A stretch of 64,000 bases of DNA from Paulinella micropora (taxonomy: Eukaryota > Cercozoa > Imbricatea > Euglyphida > Paulinellidae), in contig WBZZ01003268.1 of the NCBI GenBank assembly GCA_019918135.1, positions 1 through 64,000 of the forward strand. The letters are read 5' to 3'. Positions 9,847-20,365 of this stretch are shown here, in pieces. Each line of letters opens with the position of its first letter. The first letter of the stretch is position 1. Under the pieces are notes generated by a model. It did not search any database. It was not told the DNA's origin and was given only the letters and a program-made list of their open reading frames with translations. The position numbers were made by a program, and so were the translations under genes.

Positions 9847-9867
9847 AAGCCAAGAAAACAGAAAAGT
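9571..9867. other. Spacer and GA microsatellite at duplication junction
   Basis: Holds ACACTTTTTCTTTCCTG and A-rich segments, then a (GA)n run at about 9809-9845 that marks the boundary between the two tandem units. No gene of its own. Confidence 0.6.
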
Positions 9868-10130
9868 CGCAGTACGACGTGAAGATCAGATGTGTTTCTT
9901 TGCGTAACTGGGGCTTCCTAACTCTGGAGCTAGAAGAAGTGCGTCCATCGTCCTTGGCAGAACTGCAGGCGGAGATTGAGAAGATGAAACAAGAAATCCT
10001 GGAAACGTACACAGACGTATACGAGCGGTTGGAAAAGGGTGAAGACATAGCAACGATCCCGGATGCGGTGGACAGAATGATCGACCCCCTCGCACCCTTC
10101 CAGTCGGGGGGAAATGAGGTGTATTGTTGA
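9868..10130 (+). pseudogene. 3' part only of the H3-tail gene, copy 2
   Basis: Repeats the second-exon region (QYDVKIRCVSLRNWGF to the common end NEVYC) but lacks the H3-tail exon, because the duplicated unit begins inside the gene. An upstream reading through the GA run gives an Arg/Glu repeat and is not believed. Likely a non-functional fragment produced by the duplication. Confidence 0.7.
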
Positions 10131-10780
10131 GCTGAGCAAGCAGTAAAGAAAATAACAACCAAGAAGCTTTACTCCCAACGGAAAGAAAAATCTGATGTTA
10201 CAGATTCTCTTTTTTTCTTTTTTTTTTTGCTTTGGGCAGTAAAGAAGACAGGAATGACCTTGTTAGTTCCACTTTCTTTTTCGTTGCTGCTTAAAAGTCA
10301 CAATACCATTAAAAAAAATTCAAACGTTGCTTGGCAGAAATTTTGACTCCAAATAAATAAACGCCGGCGGCGGGAGAAAGCGCGGGGGGGGGAGAGGGAG
10401 AAAGGGGGGGGGGGGCAAAGTGGTACAATAAAGGTTGGAAATCGGACGGCAACAACAGAAAAGAAAAAAATAGCAGATCGAACAGAAATTTGAGGGGGGG
10501 GGGTCAGGGAGGTTGAAAGGACGCTGCTGTATTGCCTTAAGGTGCAAGAGTCAGTGGTTTGCAGATTCGTTGTTTCCTTTTCGGTGCCAGTCATTATTAA
10601 AGTTTGTTTGGACATATTTCTTAGTTGGACTAGTTTTCGAAACTCTCTCTCTCTCCCCCCCCCCCCTTCCTCCATTTAATATCTGAGCCAAAGGGGGAGG
10701 GAGTTTGGCACCGTCTTCAAAACAAAAAAAAAGCGCTGTTTGCAGGCGTTCTTTTGCGCAGGAACCTCTTGTCGCGCCCA
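10131..10780. other. Spacer, copy of 7894-8541
   Basis: Same poly(A)-like, G-run and C-run elements as in unit 1, with slightly different run lengths. The CGCAG acceptor-like tract sits about 20 bases before the ATG at 10,781. Confidence 0.6.
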
Positions 10781-11827
10781 ATGCCTTGGGCCAAGGTCTG
10801 TGGCCCGTGGTCTAACGAAGCGTCCGTGCCGCAGCTGTTTGTTGCTACCGCTACCAGCTTTGTCTGTGGCATGGTCTGGCTCGTCTCGTTGACTTTAGTA
10901 CTTCAGGCCGGATCCTATCTGCCGAAAATCGTGCCTATCCTATGCAGGGTTTTGTGGTGGTGCACAGCGCACACGATCTTCGCCTGCATTTCAGTGTTCG
11001 TCAGGCAGCCGTTGCGGCTGCTGTTCTGTGTGGCTTCTTTGTTCCCGCTGGGTTGGCACTGCTGGTTGGATTGCTTAGAACAGTACCCGTGCGGTTACAG
11101 CCGAGCCGGACCACCCCCGCGACAAATTCTGCGTGCCGTAGAAGGGCCAGGCTGTGTCTGTGCACAGGTTCTGTAGTACTTGCGATGGCGCTGCGCAGTT
11201 CGGCGCCCTTGCATGCTTTCCTGTTGCTAAGCCAGACGTACGGCGGGGTGGCTACTACTGCACAGCGCTAAGAGACTGAGCGCGCTGCAACTCTTGGCAG
11301 CACATCAGTGCGAGCTCCACGAAAGTAATCAGATCAGGCTGCTGGACATCAAATACCGGCTAGAGGTCGCTTGGCGCGCCACGATGATCGTCTGTCTGTT
11401 TCTGTCAGCCTACTTTGTGCTCTGGCTCTGGCTTGTAGCGGGGTGCTTGCTGCGCAGCCGTGCTGAAAATCTTGCCTGGCAGGTGCTGTGTTTGGCCGCG
11501 CAGCTGCCTGCTTTTACTTTCATCAGCCTGGTCAATCTACAGACCTCGCAGGGCCAGTCGGAAACGACACCGGTGCCGGCGCCAACGGTACGCAGCCCTG
11601 CCAAATTTGACACACGCGGCAATGTCGGCGCAATAGTGCCGACATTGCCGCGTGCCCTGATCGCCGATTTTGGCTCCACGCCGCTAACCGTTTTTAATCA
11701 GTGGCAGGTGCGGCAGACAAGCCCCAGCCCGTTGGTGGTCCATGGTTCAACAGGGCGTGCTTATGTTGCCTACCAAAGAAAAGCTCCTGCGACCGGCCAT
11801 TGGCTTCTGAGGAGGTTTTGTCTGTAG
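10781..11827 (+). pseudogene. Polytopic membrane protein, copy 2
   Basis: Nearly identical to the locus at 8542-9570, with the same hydrophobic segments and the same interrupted arrangement (about two breaks). The C-terminal ends of the two copies differ. Having two adjacent copies suggests recent amplification, either for dosage or neutral. Confidence 0.55.
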
Positions 11828-12095
11828 CGGCCGCGCGGGCTGTTGGCGCGCCCTAAGGCAGACCCACCGTCGGTCCTTTTGATTGGCACCGCCGGTACGT
11901 TTTTTCAAAGATCTTGGACACTTTTTCTTTCCTGTATCGACTTAGCCAAATGTTTAAAACTCTTGAAAGACACTAGTGGCAGAACAAGAAAAAAAAGGTT
12001 ATTTTTATTAGACTGGCTGTTTTTTTGGTTCTAAATGTGCGTGGGCGAGCGAGAGAGAGAGAGAGAGAGAGAGCAAGCCAAGAAAACAGCAAAGT

Positions 12096-12150
12096 CAGCA
12101 ACTGTCCGGCAAAATGTCAGCTGGGGTATAAAAAAAAGGCGGTGCTCAAT
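12096..12150. other. Short spacer after the tandem duplication
   Basis: Includes GGTATAAAAAAAAGG at about 12,124-12,138, a TATA-like stretch in plus orientation, but the gene immediately to the right is on the minus strand. Function unclear. Confidence 0.3.
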
Positions 12151-13139
12151 TCAAAGACAAGAGGAGTGGCCGATCAGGTTGCACAGATGATCTAGCGCTT
12201 CTTGCCATTCTGTGATCTTGAGCCTGGTGTTGCGTATGCATTCGATGAGCTTTAACTTGCAGCAGCGACCGGGATTTAGGCGAGCGGGGCCTTCCTCGCC
12301 GATGGGGGTTTTGAGGTCAGTGAACCCATGGGCCGCTTGCTTTTGGTGGTAGTAAGTAATCAAGTTTTCGAGGCTGTACTTGGTAGCCCAGGCCACGTCG
12401 CCGAGCTCGTCGAAGCCCAAATTACCAATCGGGGTAGCCAGAATGCTTTTCGCAGGCGAGCGGCTGCGATCTCGACGACCTTGTACCTAAATGGAAAAAC
12501 AAAACCAAAAAAAAAACCAGAAAACGAAACATAGAAAAAGGAAGGTGCGCCCAAAGGAGGGGTTAAATCAGGCCCTAGAGAGAACACACACAAAAAAGAA
12601 AAAAACAACAAGCTGACCGACGGGTTCCTGTTCGGTGACGACGACGGGGCGGTACTGCTGAGGCTGAAGGAGTCATCTGAGCTGTGGCTGCTGCTGCTCC
12701 GGCTTCTGCTCTGAGTTGGGCTGCGGCTCCGGCTCCGAGTTGGGCTGCGGCTCCGGCTCGGGTAGAAATAATGTCTCTGGCCAGTTATGTCTTTGTAACA
12801 GGATATTTCAGAAGAACGACGAGCAGCTTGCGTTTGTTGTTGTTGAGTGGGGTCCAAACGAGCAGCTTCCGCTTGTGGCTGGGTAGCGTTTCCGTCCTCG
12901 GGGGCCAGCGCTGTGCTCTGACCGTGAGAACCCTCTTGGCCAGGCACTTCTCCTTCGTGGCTGCTGTAGGCAGCTCCCTCCTGACGAACAACTTCTTCTT
13001 CCTGCTGCTGGGTAGCGCTTGCGGATGCTTTCCCGCGGCCAGGAACTACGCGCTGGGGCAACCTCTTGCTGACAGTGGCAGCTTCTTGGGCCTGGCGACG
13101 AATCGCTCTGCGGCCGCGATCGGTAAGGATTTGCGCCAT
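12151..13139 (-). CDS. SR-rich (Arg/Ser) nuclear-type protein with one intron
   Basis: The ATG at 13,139 (MAQILTDRGRRAIRRQAQ) opens exon 1, which ends at 12,618. A 131-bp intron (12,617-12,487) has GTCAGC at its donor and a T-rich tract ending TTTAG at its acceptor, and it keeps phase. Exon 2 ends at 12,151. The product is about 285 residues: a basic N-terminus, a Gln/Glu-rich low-complexity middle, an RS domain (SRSRSPTRSRSRSPTQSRSR) followed by Ser/Asp-rich sequence, and a second short RS stretch (RRDRSRSPAKS) that begins exactly at exon 2. A compact helical C-terminal domain (about 80 residues) follows. RS domains bind splicing factors and are targets of SR kinases. The continuity of the RS theme across the junction is strong support for the intron. 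Confidence 0.7.
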
Positions 13140-13356
13140 GGATCGAGCTCCTACGTTTTGCCAACACACAGCAACAACAACAAAACAAAGTTGGGCTTTG
13201 CTTTTTCTTTCTTTCTTTTTTTTTGGGCTCCGGTATGTTCTCTTGCGCGTACATTTGCTGATTTCATTTGGTGATTTCACGCGTCAATCAAAACCTAGAC
13301 CTGCAGATAAATTTAGCGCAACGTGCACAGAAAGGGCAGGGACAACAACTTTTCTT

Positions 13357-13402
<46 letters not shown>

Positions 13403-13772
13403 CATTTAGACACAGGACGGCACAAGAAGAAAAAAATATTGGGTGTGATTTGCGGTGACTTTCTACACTGTCTGCAAGGTTGTGTGATTATGTGATTTCC
13501 AGATAGTGTGTGTGTGTGTGATCGATAGCCTGAGGGGGGAGGGGTGAAGGCCCCCTCCCCACCCTTTCTTGCAACCCTCGCGTTTTTTGCAACCTGGGGG
13601 TTGCGCAATGAGGCCAACACATTGGGGTTGAAAGAAAGGGAACGCGGGGGGGGGCATTTGTTTCTCTCTCTCCCCTCCCCGTTCCCTTCCCCCAAAAAAA
13701 ACAAGAACGGTGTAGAACAACAACAAGCAAAAAAAAAGGGGGGAGGGGGTTCAAAAAAAAGGGGGCGGGGGG
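13140..13772. other. Divergent spacer with a long poly(A) run
   Basis: Contains an A run of nearly 40 bp at 13,362-13,400, a short (TG)n at 13,507-13,519, G runs and C-rich segments. Long translations here are low-complexity and were not accepted as genes. Confidence 0.5.
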
Positions 13773-15371
13773 ATGGCAGCACTGCCAAGCCAACAGTCCG
13801 GTAGCGCGAGGTGGGTTGACATCGAGCAGGACCCGTGCGAGGTTGACCGCGACAACCTGTCTTTTTTCTTGCAGAGCAATGCCTGCCAGGGTGTTTTTCT
13901 GCGTTTTCTGGAGTTCTTTGTTCGGAACGGCGACGTGGCGGCGACGGAGCAGGTGCTGCAATGCCTGAGGTCTGAGGCGAGAAACAAAGCGCGCCGGTTG
14001 CGGCAGCAGCATGTGCGACTGTCGGGCGACAACAGTGGCCTCGTGGCCCAAGACTTGTTGTTGCTGTACGGCCAGCTGGCGGCCGCCGGGGCCGACGCGG
14101 CGGCGTTGCAGGTGTTGTGGGAGACTGTCAAACGCCTGGACTGTAAAATTGACGCGAATTGTCAGCTGGTGGCAAAGACTGTGCTGGGGCTGCTGTCGGG
14201 CCCCACCAGATTGACAACCCGCGCTGAGCTAGCTCCCGTGTGGTCGCTGGTGAGCCAGGCCGGGGACAGCTCCCGTCCTACTCGCCAGCACTTGGGTCAG
14301 CTGGCTGGGCGCCGTGGGGCGGGTGTGGCAGACACTGCGCAATGGCAGTTACCCGACGCCGCGGCCGCTGAGGAAGGTGCTGCTCGGGCCGAAAAAGTTC
14401 CGGGGGCAAAAAGAACACAAGGTGTACAAGGTGTTTCCTTTTGAGATGTTGTTGCTGGAACTGCTGTGGGTGGTTAAGCTAGAGGTGCGCACTTGCGCTC
14501 CCCGGAGCTTCCGGGAGGCGTGCGACGTGGTGGCGATCCTGAACGCGGCGCTGCTGGGGCTGGGCCGCCGAGATTTGTTTGCCATACTGCTCGACGCGAA
14601 GGAGTTGTTGCAGCTTTCCGATTGCGTTTGGGCCGCGGCGGCCGTCGCGGGCCAGTCTCCGGTCTTGCTCAAGTTTTTTCTGCAGCAGCAGACGGACTGT
14701 ACAACGGCGCAGGCGCTGCTGGAGATGGCGCTGGCCGGGGCGTGCATCCTTGGGGACGACAACGGCACGGGCACCTGGGGGGTCAAGGTGCCGGCGGTCC
14801 CGCCGGCCCTGTGCCTGGTGGGGTTGCTGCTGCAGGCGGGTGCCTCGCTGGAAAGAGATTGGCTGCACGACTGGGGGGACCTGCCGCACAGTCGACTGTT
14901 GCCCAACTGTGGGCGGCCCGCCGAGCTGCGAAGGCTGCGAAGACTGCGAGAGGGAGGCAGCCGTCTCGCGGCGCAGGGCGACAGACTGCAAGAGGGAGCT
15001 AGCCGCCGCGGAGGAGTCCGGGAAGGCGCTGCGGCGCGAGAACACGAGGCTAACGGCAGCGGCGGAGCGCGCTAGGCAGGAGCTAGCCGCCTTGGAAAGC
15101 AAGCTGCGCGACACCCGCACGCTTTGCAAGAGAGCGAAAGTACACCTCCGCGGCCTGCGGCGCAAAGAAAAGAAAACCCGGGCTCCGTTGGCAAACGTCG
15201 AGGAGGACCCACCGTCATGCGCGGTTTGCCTGAAGGAGCCCGGCCAAGAAACGGGACCTCTGGTAGTGTTTTTCCCCTGCGCACGCCCGGGTCTGCGCCG
15301 ACTGCGCGGCACAGCTGGCGCGCTGCCCCTTGTGTAGGCAGGCAATCAGAGAATTCGTGGCTCCCATCTGA
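13773..15371 (+). pseudogene. Helical/coiled-coil protein with C-terminal RING finger (E3-ligase type)
   Basis: The start at 13,773 (MAALPSQQSGSARWVD) leads into Leu-rich helical sequence suggesting repeat-type helices (e.g. GDVAATEQVLQCLRSEARNK and ACDVVAILNAALLGLGRRDL). Next is a charged coiled coil (RRENTRLTAAAERARQELAA). The 3' end encodes a C3HC4 RING: CAVCLKE, then VFFPC, then VCADC and CPLC. Coiled coil plus terminal RING is the plan of IAP/BRE1-type E3 ubiquitin ligases. An acceptor-like CTTTTTTCTTGCAG near 13,874 raises the possibility of an early intron. The locus is spread over several frames (about three breaks or splices). Ubiquitin ligase activity is inferred from the RING. Confidence 0.6.
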
Positions 15372-15626
15372 ACCGACGTCGTCTGGAATAGGACATGAGC
15401 GATAGAAATGTTTACAAACTTTTAATTAAACAACGCCCGCCCGCCTTTTCAGCCCTAGACAAACAGCGTGGTTTGGATTTGGGAGGCATGTCATTCCGCA
15501 GATCCGTCGTAATGAATTACCAAGTTTGGATAAAAACAAAAAGCCTGATAAGGGGCTTCGTCGAAACTGTAAAACGCACGAGTTCTTTAATTTATACAAA
15601 GACTTGACAACAGTTCTCTTCGTGTC
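15372..15626. other. Convergent A/T-rich spacer
   Basis: A/T-rich region between convergent genes. A 70-codon open stretch at 15,395 has no recognisable features and is not accepted as a gene. Confidence 0.4.
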
Positions 15627-17818
15627 TTAGATGGTGTGCGGGCTGCCCAGGCTGTTGCGGGCCAGCTGTGTGCGCTCGCTCGCTACTTGCTCAAAGCACT
15701 GCATCGCTTCCAGCTGCAGCAAGGCGCGTTCTGCCTCGGTAGCAGCGCGGGGCGCTTGCGACATCCACAGGTCCACGCCCAGTTGCCAGCGCACGTCCAA
15801 ACGCAAGCCATGGTTCTCGCCGCGCGCGGACAAGCGCAGCCAACGCCATGGTTCTCGCCGCGCGCGGACAAGCGCAGCCAACGGAGTTTGTCGGCCGCAG
15901 GCGATGCGTAGAGCCCCAGGATGCCCTGCGCGTACGCATCGCCGGCGGCTGCCAGGCGCTCGCCCTGCGCTGTTGCGCGCTTCGTTTCGTCCGCGGTAAG
16001 GTCTGCGGGCCTCAATGTGGAGCTCTGTAGCCAGCTCGCTACCGCGCGGCTGGCGGCGCGACTGTGCTCCGCTCTAGCCAGGACGGCCGCCTTCTCACAC
16101 TGCTTCCGCGCGACCCCTCCCCCGCACAGCTCGCAGCTGGGGCCCGCGCAACTAAGGTATCCTAGCTTGGTCCATTCGAACATGTCTTCCGAAACTTCTT
16201 TTGCGGTCACAGTGTGAGTCAAGGTGTCGTACTGGGTGGCTAAGAAAAAGTCGTCATTAGAGCAAAGCCCAGGCTCAGCCAGCGTAGCCGCCAGCGAGAA
16301 CAGCAATACAACTTCTGCCCCCCCGAACGAACACCACGGCCCCTCGTCCGCCTTGTCGCATTCGCCGCCGCGCAGCCTGTGCCGCCAGGGCGCCACGCAC
16401 AGCCGGCCCAGCTCGAACAAGGCGACCGCTAAGAAATGGCTAATGTGTCTTGACCCAAAGTGGGCCCAGCTGTCCGCATTGTCCCATTCGCCGAGGCGCA
16501 GCTCGTGCAAAAAATTCGGCAGGCAGTCGGGTTCCTCACCCCCATTTGTTGTAGACCAGAACAGAGACCAGGCCCGGCGCTTGTCAACCGGCAGCGCGGC
16601 ACCCCCCGACAGGTACAGACAACCGAGCCTGTACGCGGCCAGGTGCTGCCCCGCGAAGGGCCTAGCGCAGGCAACCGCGGCGGTTAGCGCGGCGACGCCC
16701 CGCGCGTAATGTTGGGCCACGCCGCGCCCCAGCAACCAGCACACGCCTAGCTCGTACAGGTCGGTGTAGCCCGGCTGGGGCAGCTGCTGCAAGAGCTCCG
16801 CGGCCTCGGTTTCCCACGCGCGGGCTTGGCGGTGCCCGCCGGGCGAGGCGCCGTGCTTGCAGAGGTAGGCCAGGCGCAGCAGCCTGTGCGCTAGCTCCGA
16901 CTGCCAAGCCGCACGCAACTCGTCGCGCGAAGCCGTCAGCAGCGAAATCGCGCGTCGCAACGTAACTAGCGCCCGCGAACGTCCCTTTTTCCGCCAGTAC
17001 ATTTGCGCTAGAATGTAAGCAGTCATGGCGTTGCCCGGAACTTTCTGCTCCGCCTTTTCCAAGAAGCGTAAGAAGCAGGGCTCGTCGAGACTTTCCTGGT
17101 GGTCAAGCGCTAGTAGTAGTTCGTCGCGCCACTGGTCGCGGGCTAGAACTCTCACGGGGCAGGGTTCTGTTTCGCAACACTCTTGGCCCGTGTGTGCCAG
17201 GGCCTGCAGCAGCAAATTGAAGCCGCGTTTGGCCCGGGGCCAGTCTCCGTAGCACGAGCCCTCGGCCTCTTCCAGGCAGGCCTCTGCATACCCGGTCTCC
17301 AGGGCCGCCAGGCGGAAGCGCTCAGCCTCGGCGTCGTCTTCCAGGCGGCGAAACAACGTAAACTGCGCCTTTCTGTCTCCCTGCGCGGCGGGCCGCCGCA
17401 GCCACGCCAGGCCCTCGTCGGTCTGATTGTGCTCCAGCAGCTGCAAGCCTATCTCTCGCTGGCTGCGGCCGTCGCCTTCCTCCGCGCTGCTGCGCAGCAC
17501 GTGCTCGCAGGCGCGCGTGTGAGCAGCGAGGTCGCCTAGCCTGATCACTGCCGCGCACCGCCTGCACGGGCAGACAGGCAGGCGGAGGTTCAGTACTTCG
17601 CGCCGGGTGCGGTGGCAGGGGTCGGCCCGCGCGCCCTCCTGGCGGCAGTGCGGGCATCGTTGTCGGGGCAAGTCGCTGGCCAGCGCCTGCGAGAAGCAGT
17701 CCTGGCAGAAACACTGCCCGCAGCTGTGCGCTACCGCTTCGCAGACTATGCCGAGGCACAGAGGGCACAACAATTCGTCCGGCGCCTCTGCGTGGTCGTG
17801 GGCAAACCAGCCGGGCAT
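15627..17818 (-). pseudogene. RING finger / Sel1-like repeat protein
   Basis: Starts MPGWFAHDHAEAPDELLCPL at 17,818. Residues of about 18-60 form a TRAF-like RING (CPLCLGIVC, HSCGQCFCQDC, CPHCRQ), followed by a second Cys/His cluster (VCPCRRCAAVI ... HTRACEH). The remaining ~600 residues are helical repeats of Sel1/TPR type, e.g. EIGLQLLEHNQTDEGLAWLR, AYILAQMYWRKKGRSRALVT and AYRLGCLYLSGGAALPVDKR. Sel1 repeats are protein-binding solenoids in ER-associated degradation and signalling. With a RING they suggest an E3 ligase with its own substrate platform. Long and mostly clean, but it looks interrupted near the 3' end (about one break). Convergent with the gene to its left. Confidence 0.75.
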
Positions 17819-18783
17819 TCAGTGCCCGGGGCTAGAACCTGAAGTGCTCTTTTTTCCCCGCCGTTAGGGGCCTAGCTGGATCGTGAAGCAGAGAGAGAGT
17901 GTGTGTGTGTGGTTGGGAACGGGCACAAACACACGCTAGAACTTTTTACACACAACAAAAGCAAGAATCTAGAACGTGCGCTACACACAAAAAAAGAAAG
18001 AATCCAGATGTGCGCGGCCGCGGGGCCGCGCAAGGGGGGGGGTAGGGGGAAAGATGGGGGGGGGGGTAGCCAAACCCGCGGGATTTGGCTCCACAATTGT
18101 GTTTCCACCCCCAAAAAAAAAGCAAAGGCTTTATTCCCTCCCTTCGAAGGCGAGGGGTGGGGGGGGGGTGCGCCTCTTCCCCCACCACCCCCCCCCCCCT
18201 CACGTTCCCTTTTTTTTCTTTTTCCTCCCCCCTCTACTTTTTTTTCTTTCTCTTTTCCTTTTTCTTTTCCTCTTTTTAAAAAAGAAGGCTCCTTCAAAAA
18301 AAAAAAGAAAACATGCCCAAAAGCCCAAGGCGTGCTCTACATTTTACAGCAGCCCTTCCATAGGTTTTTCCGCACGTACATTGACCCCGCACATCCGTCT
18401 GGTCTGCCCCGGCTGGCCCGCCGCGCTCTCAGTGGTCGTAGGCTCCTACTACCTCGCAGGGGGGGGGGTCCACAGGACAGAAGAACGACCCGGTTGACTG
18501 TTCAGGCGTGTGTGTGTGACTGGGCCCTCCGCTCTCCAAAAAACAAGATTCTTTGATTTAATAAAAGCTTTTTTTTTCCGAGCCCAGGCTTCGAAGAAAG
18601 CAGCTCGCGTATTGAAATACATCCCAGTTCAAAGATGATATCTTCGTTCTGTTGCAGCGTTACGACGCTTAATGTTGGAGCTGCAACAGAATAAGGAGCA
18701 CAAAGTACCGTGTCAACAGACCTTCCCCCTAGCTGCCATCGCCGGCTCTGTTTTATTTGTTTTTATTAATAAATTAGAGGAAC

Positions 18784-18815
<32 letters not shown>

Positions 18816-18865
18816 GATTGCAGTCTAGTAAGCGCGCGGACTTGTAGTGGAACTTTTTGCCTTCA
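17819..18865. other. 1-kb spacer: low-complexity tracts, hairpin, poly(A)
   Basis: G runs near 18,037-18,066, C runs near 18,180-18,200, pyrimidine tracts to 18,280, a poly(A)-signal-like AATAAAAGC near 18,560 and an A run at 18,785-18,812. A short Cys-poor open stretch at 18,305-18,556 has no recognisable features. No confident gene. Confidence 0.5.
18647..18691. repeat. 12-bp inverted repeat (hairpin)
   Basis: TTCTGTTGCAGC at 18,647-18,658 pairs perfectly with 18,680-18,691 across a 21-base loop. It lies just beyond the 3' end of the Kelch gene. It could be a 3'-end structure or chance. Confidence 0.5.
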
Positions 18866-20365
18866 TCAGCCCAACGCAACCGCGCAGGCCGCCCCGCTTA
18901 AAAACGTAGGCAAATTAGTAACAAGAGTCCAGACATTACGGTGCTCGTCGTAGCGCTCGACAGAAGCGAGCGCTTTCCCTTCGCGATCGGTGCCCCCAAT
19001 CACATACAGTTCGTTGTTGTGGAGCACGGCCGCGACCGAGTCCTCGCGCCCCTGAAGCAGCGGCGCGACTTCCTCCCAGACGTTCAGGGCCGGGTCATAG
19101 CGCTCGACCACCGCTAGCGCGTGCGTCACAGAGCACTGCCCGCCAATGGCGTAAAGTTTGTTGTTCAGCACGGCCGCCGAGCAACGCCACCTCGCGACCC
19201 TCGAGCGCGCCACCTCAGACCACGGGCCCCGGGGCTGCACCGTTCCGCACAGGCCAGGGCTTCGTTTCTGTTGCTCCTGCCACCAAAGACATACAGCTGT
19301 TCCTTTAGCACGCCGCCGCCGGCAAACTGTCGGGCCCTGGACATAGACGGAGACTCGGACCAGACCCCGGCAGTCGTGTCAAAGACCGCGACGCGTGCCA
19401 GATTCTGGGTATCGCCCGACCCGCCGAGCACAAAGATGCGAGTGCCGACTGTCAACGCCAGGGCGCCTACACAAGCCTGCGCCAGAGGCGGCAGCCGCTC
19501 CCACCTCGCGTCGGGTTGAGAGATGTCCAGGCGTTCGACGTCTTTCAAGCTGCGCCCGCTGTCGACCCCTCCAAAGGCGTACAAAAAATGTCCAACGGCG
19601 GTGCCCGCGTGGTACGCGCGGGGCTTGCGAAGCTCGTCGCGCCGTGTCCAGCGGTTTTGCTTGGCGTCGTAGCAGAACGTGTGACCAAGGCCTTGCAGGT
19701 AGTAGCCCACGCCGGGCACACTGCAGCCGCCAAACACGTACAGACAAACAGAGCGGGCCGGGACTCGCGTCTTTTCCCTCGAGCTGGAACAAGAGCGCAC
19801 AACGGAGAGCTCTACGAGATAGTTTTCGCGTTCTACGCCGGCCTCTGATTCCAGCGTCGCCCGCGAAAATTGTTCTTGCAGCTCCGCCTTGTGCTTGCCG
19901 ATCATTTGGCGGACGCAGTAGAGTTCGTCGCTGAGCTCTTTTTGCTCTGCATTGGAGCTCTGTTCCATGCGCAGGCACAGCGCCGCGCTCTCGGCCTCCA
20001 GGGCTTCCAGGTCTTGCCTGCGCTTGTCGCTTGTAGCTAGCAGCTGCTGCTGGGCCTCCGAAATTGGGCAATTCTTGCCACTTGGTGCGCGTGCCCGCCA
20101 GCCTAAGCGTCAAGCCGTCGACCGAAGGCCTTCGTTCCAGGAGGAACGTAGTTGATTCCTCGGCCAAACCGTCCCCGAAGCGGCCGTCCTGAACCGATTG
20201 TAGCTTCGACACCGTGTCCAACAGGGTCTGGTACAGCTCTACGGCGGGTTTGTTCACAACAACTGGCTCAGCAGCCGCCGTATTGTCCTCGCCAAGGTCG
20301 AGCCCGCGACATTGGTTGGCCCATGCTAAGGTTTGAGCCAGCCTTCTTTTCTTTCTGGTCTGCAT
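18866..20365 (-). pseudogene. Coiled-coil / Kelch-repeat protein
   Basis: The start at 20,365 (MQTRKKRRLAQTL) is preferred because the frame upstream has no ATG. The N-terminus is basic (nuclear-signal-like). A coiled coil follows (e.g. ELYCVRQMIGKHKAELQEQF). After it come at least five Kelch repeats with the GG doublet and the spaced Tyr/Trp: YVFGGCSVPG ... WTRRDELRKPRA, YAFGGVDSGRSLKDVERLD, FVLGGSGDTQNLARVAVFD, YVFGGRSNRNEA, YAIGGQCSVTHALAVVERYD and YVIGGTDREGKALASVERYD. Kelch propellers bind substrates for Cullin-3 ligases. No BTB domain is visible, so that link is not shown. The locus looks interrupted (about two breaks). Confidence 0.75.

Larger units (their letters stand above)
7631..9867 (+). 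repeat. Tandem duplication, unit 1 (about 2.24 kb)
   Basis: Sequence from CGCAGTACGACG at 7631 recurs from 9868 with very few differences. It contains the 3' part of the H3-tail gene, a spacer and a polytopic membrane-protein gene. The junction with unit 2 carries a long GA microsatellite (about 9809-9845). Confidence 0.9.
9868..12095 (+). repeat. Tandem duplication, unit 2
   Basis: Near copy of 7631-9867, differing by scattered substitutions and homopolymer lengths. It ends in a shorter (GA)n run (about 12,050-12,073), followed by sequence that does not occur after unit 1. Confidence 0.9.

Noticed and set aside
9795-10130. A complete gene starting MCVGERERER
   Set aside because: The start lies in a (GA)n microsatellite at the duplication junction; only the 3' part derives from a gene.
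13362-13400. Poly(A) tail of a retrocopied gene
   Set aside because: It lies in a divergent promoter spacer, with no intronless gene copy ending in it.
17903-18556. A 217-codon plus-strand frame
   Set aside because: Crosses G, C, A and T homopolymers; composition is low-complexity and no domain is visible.
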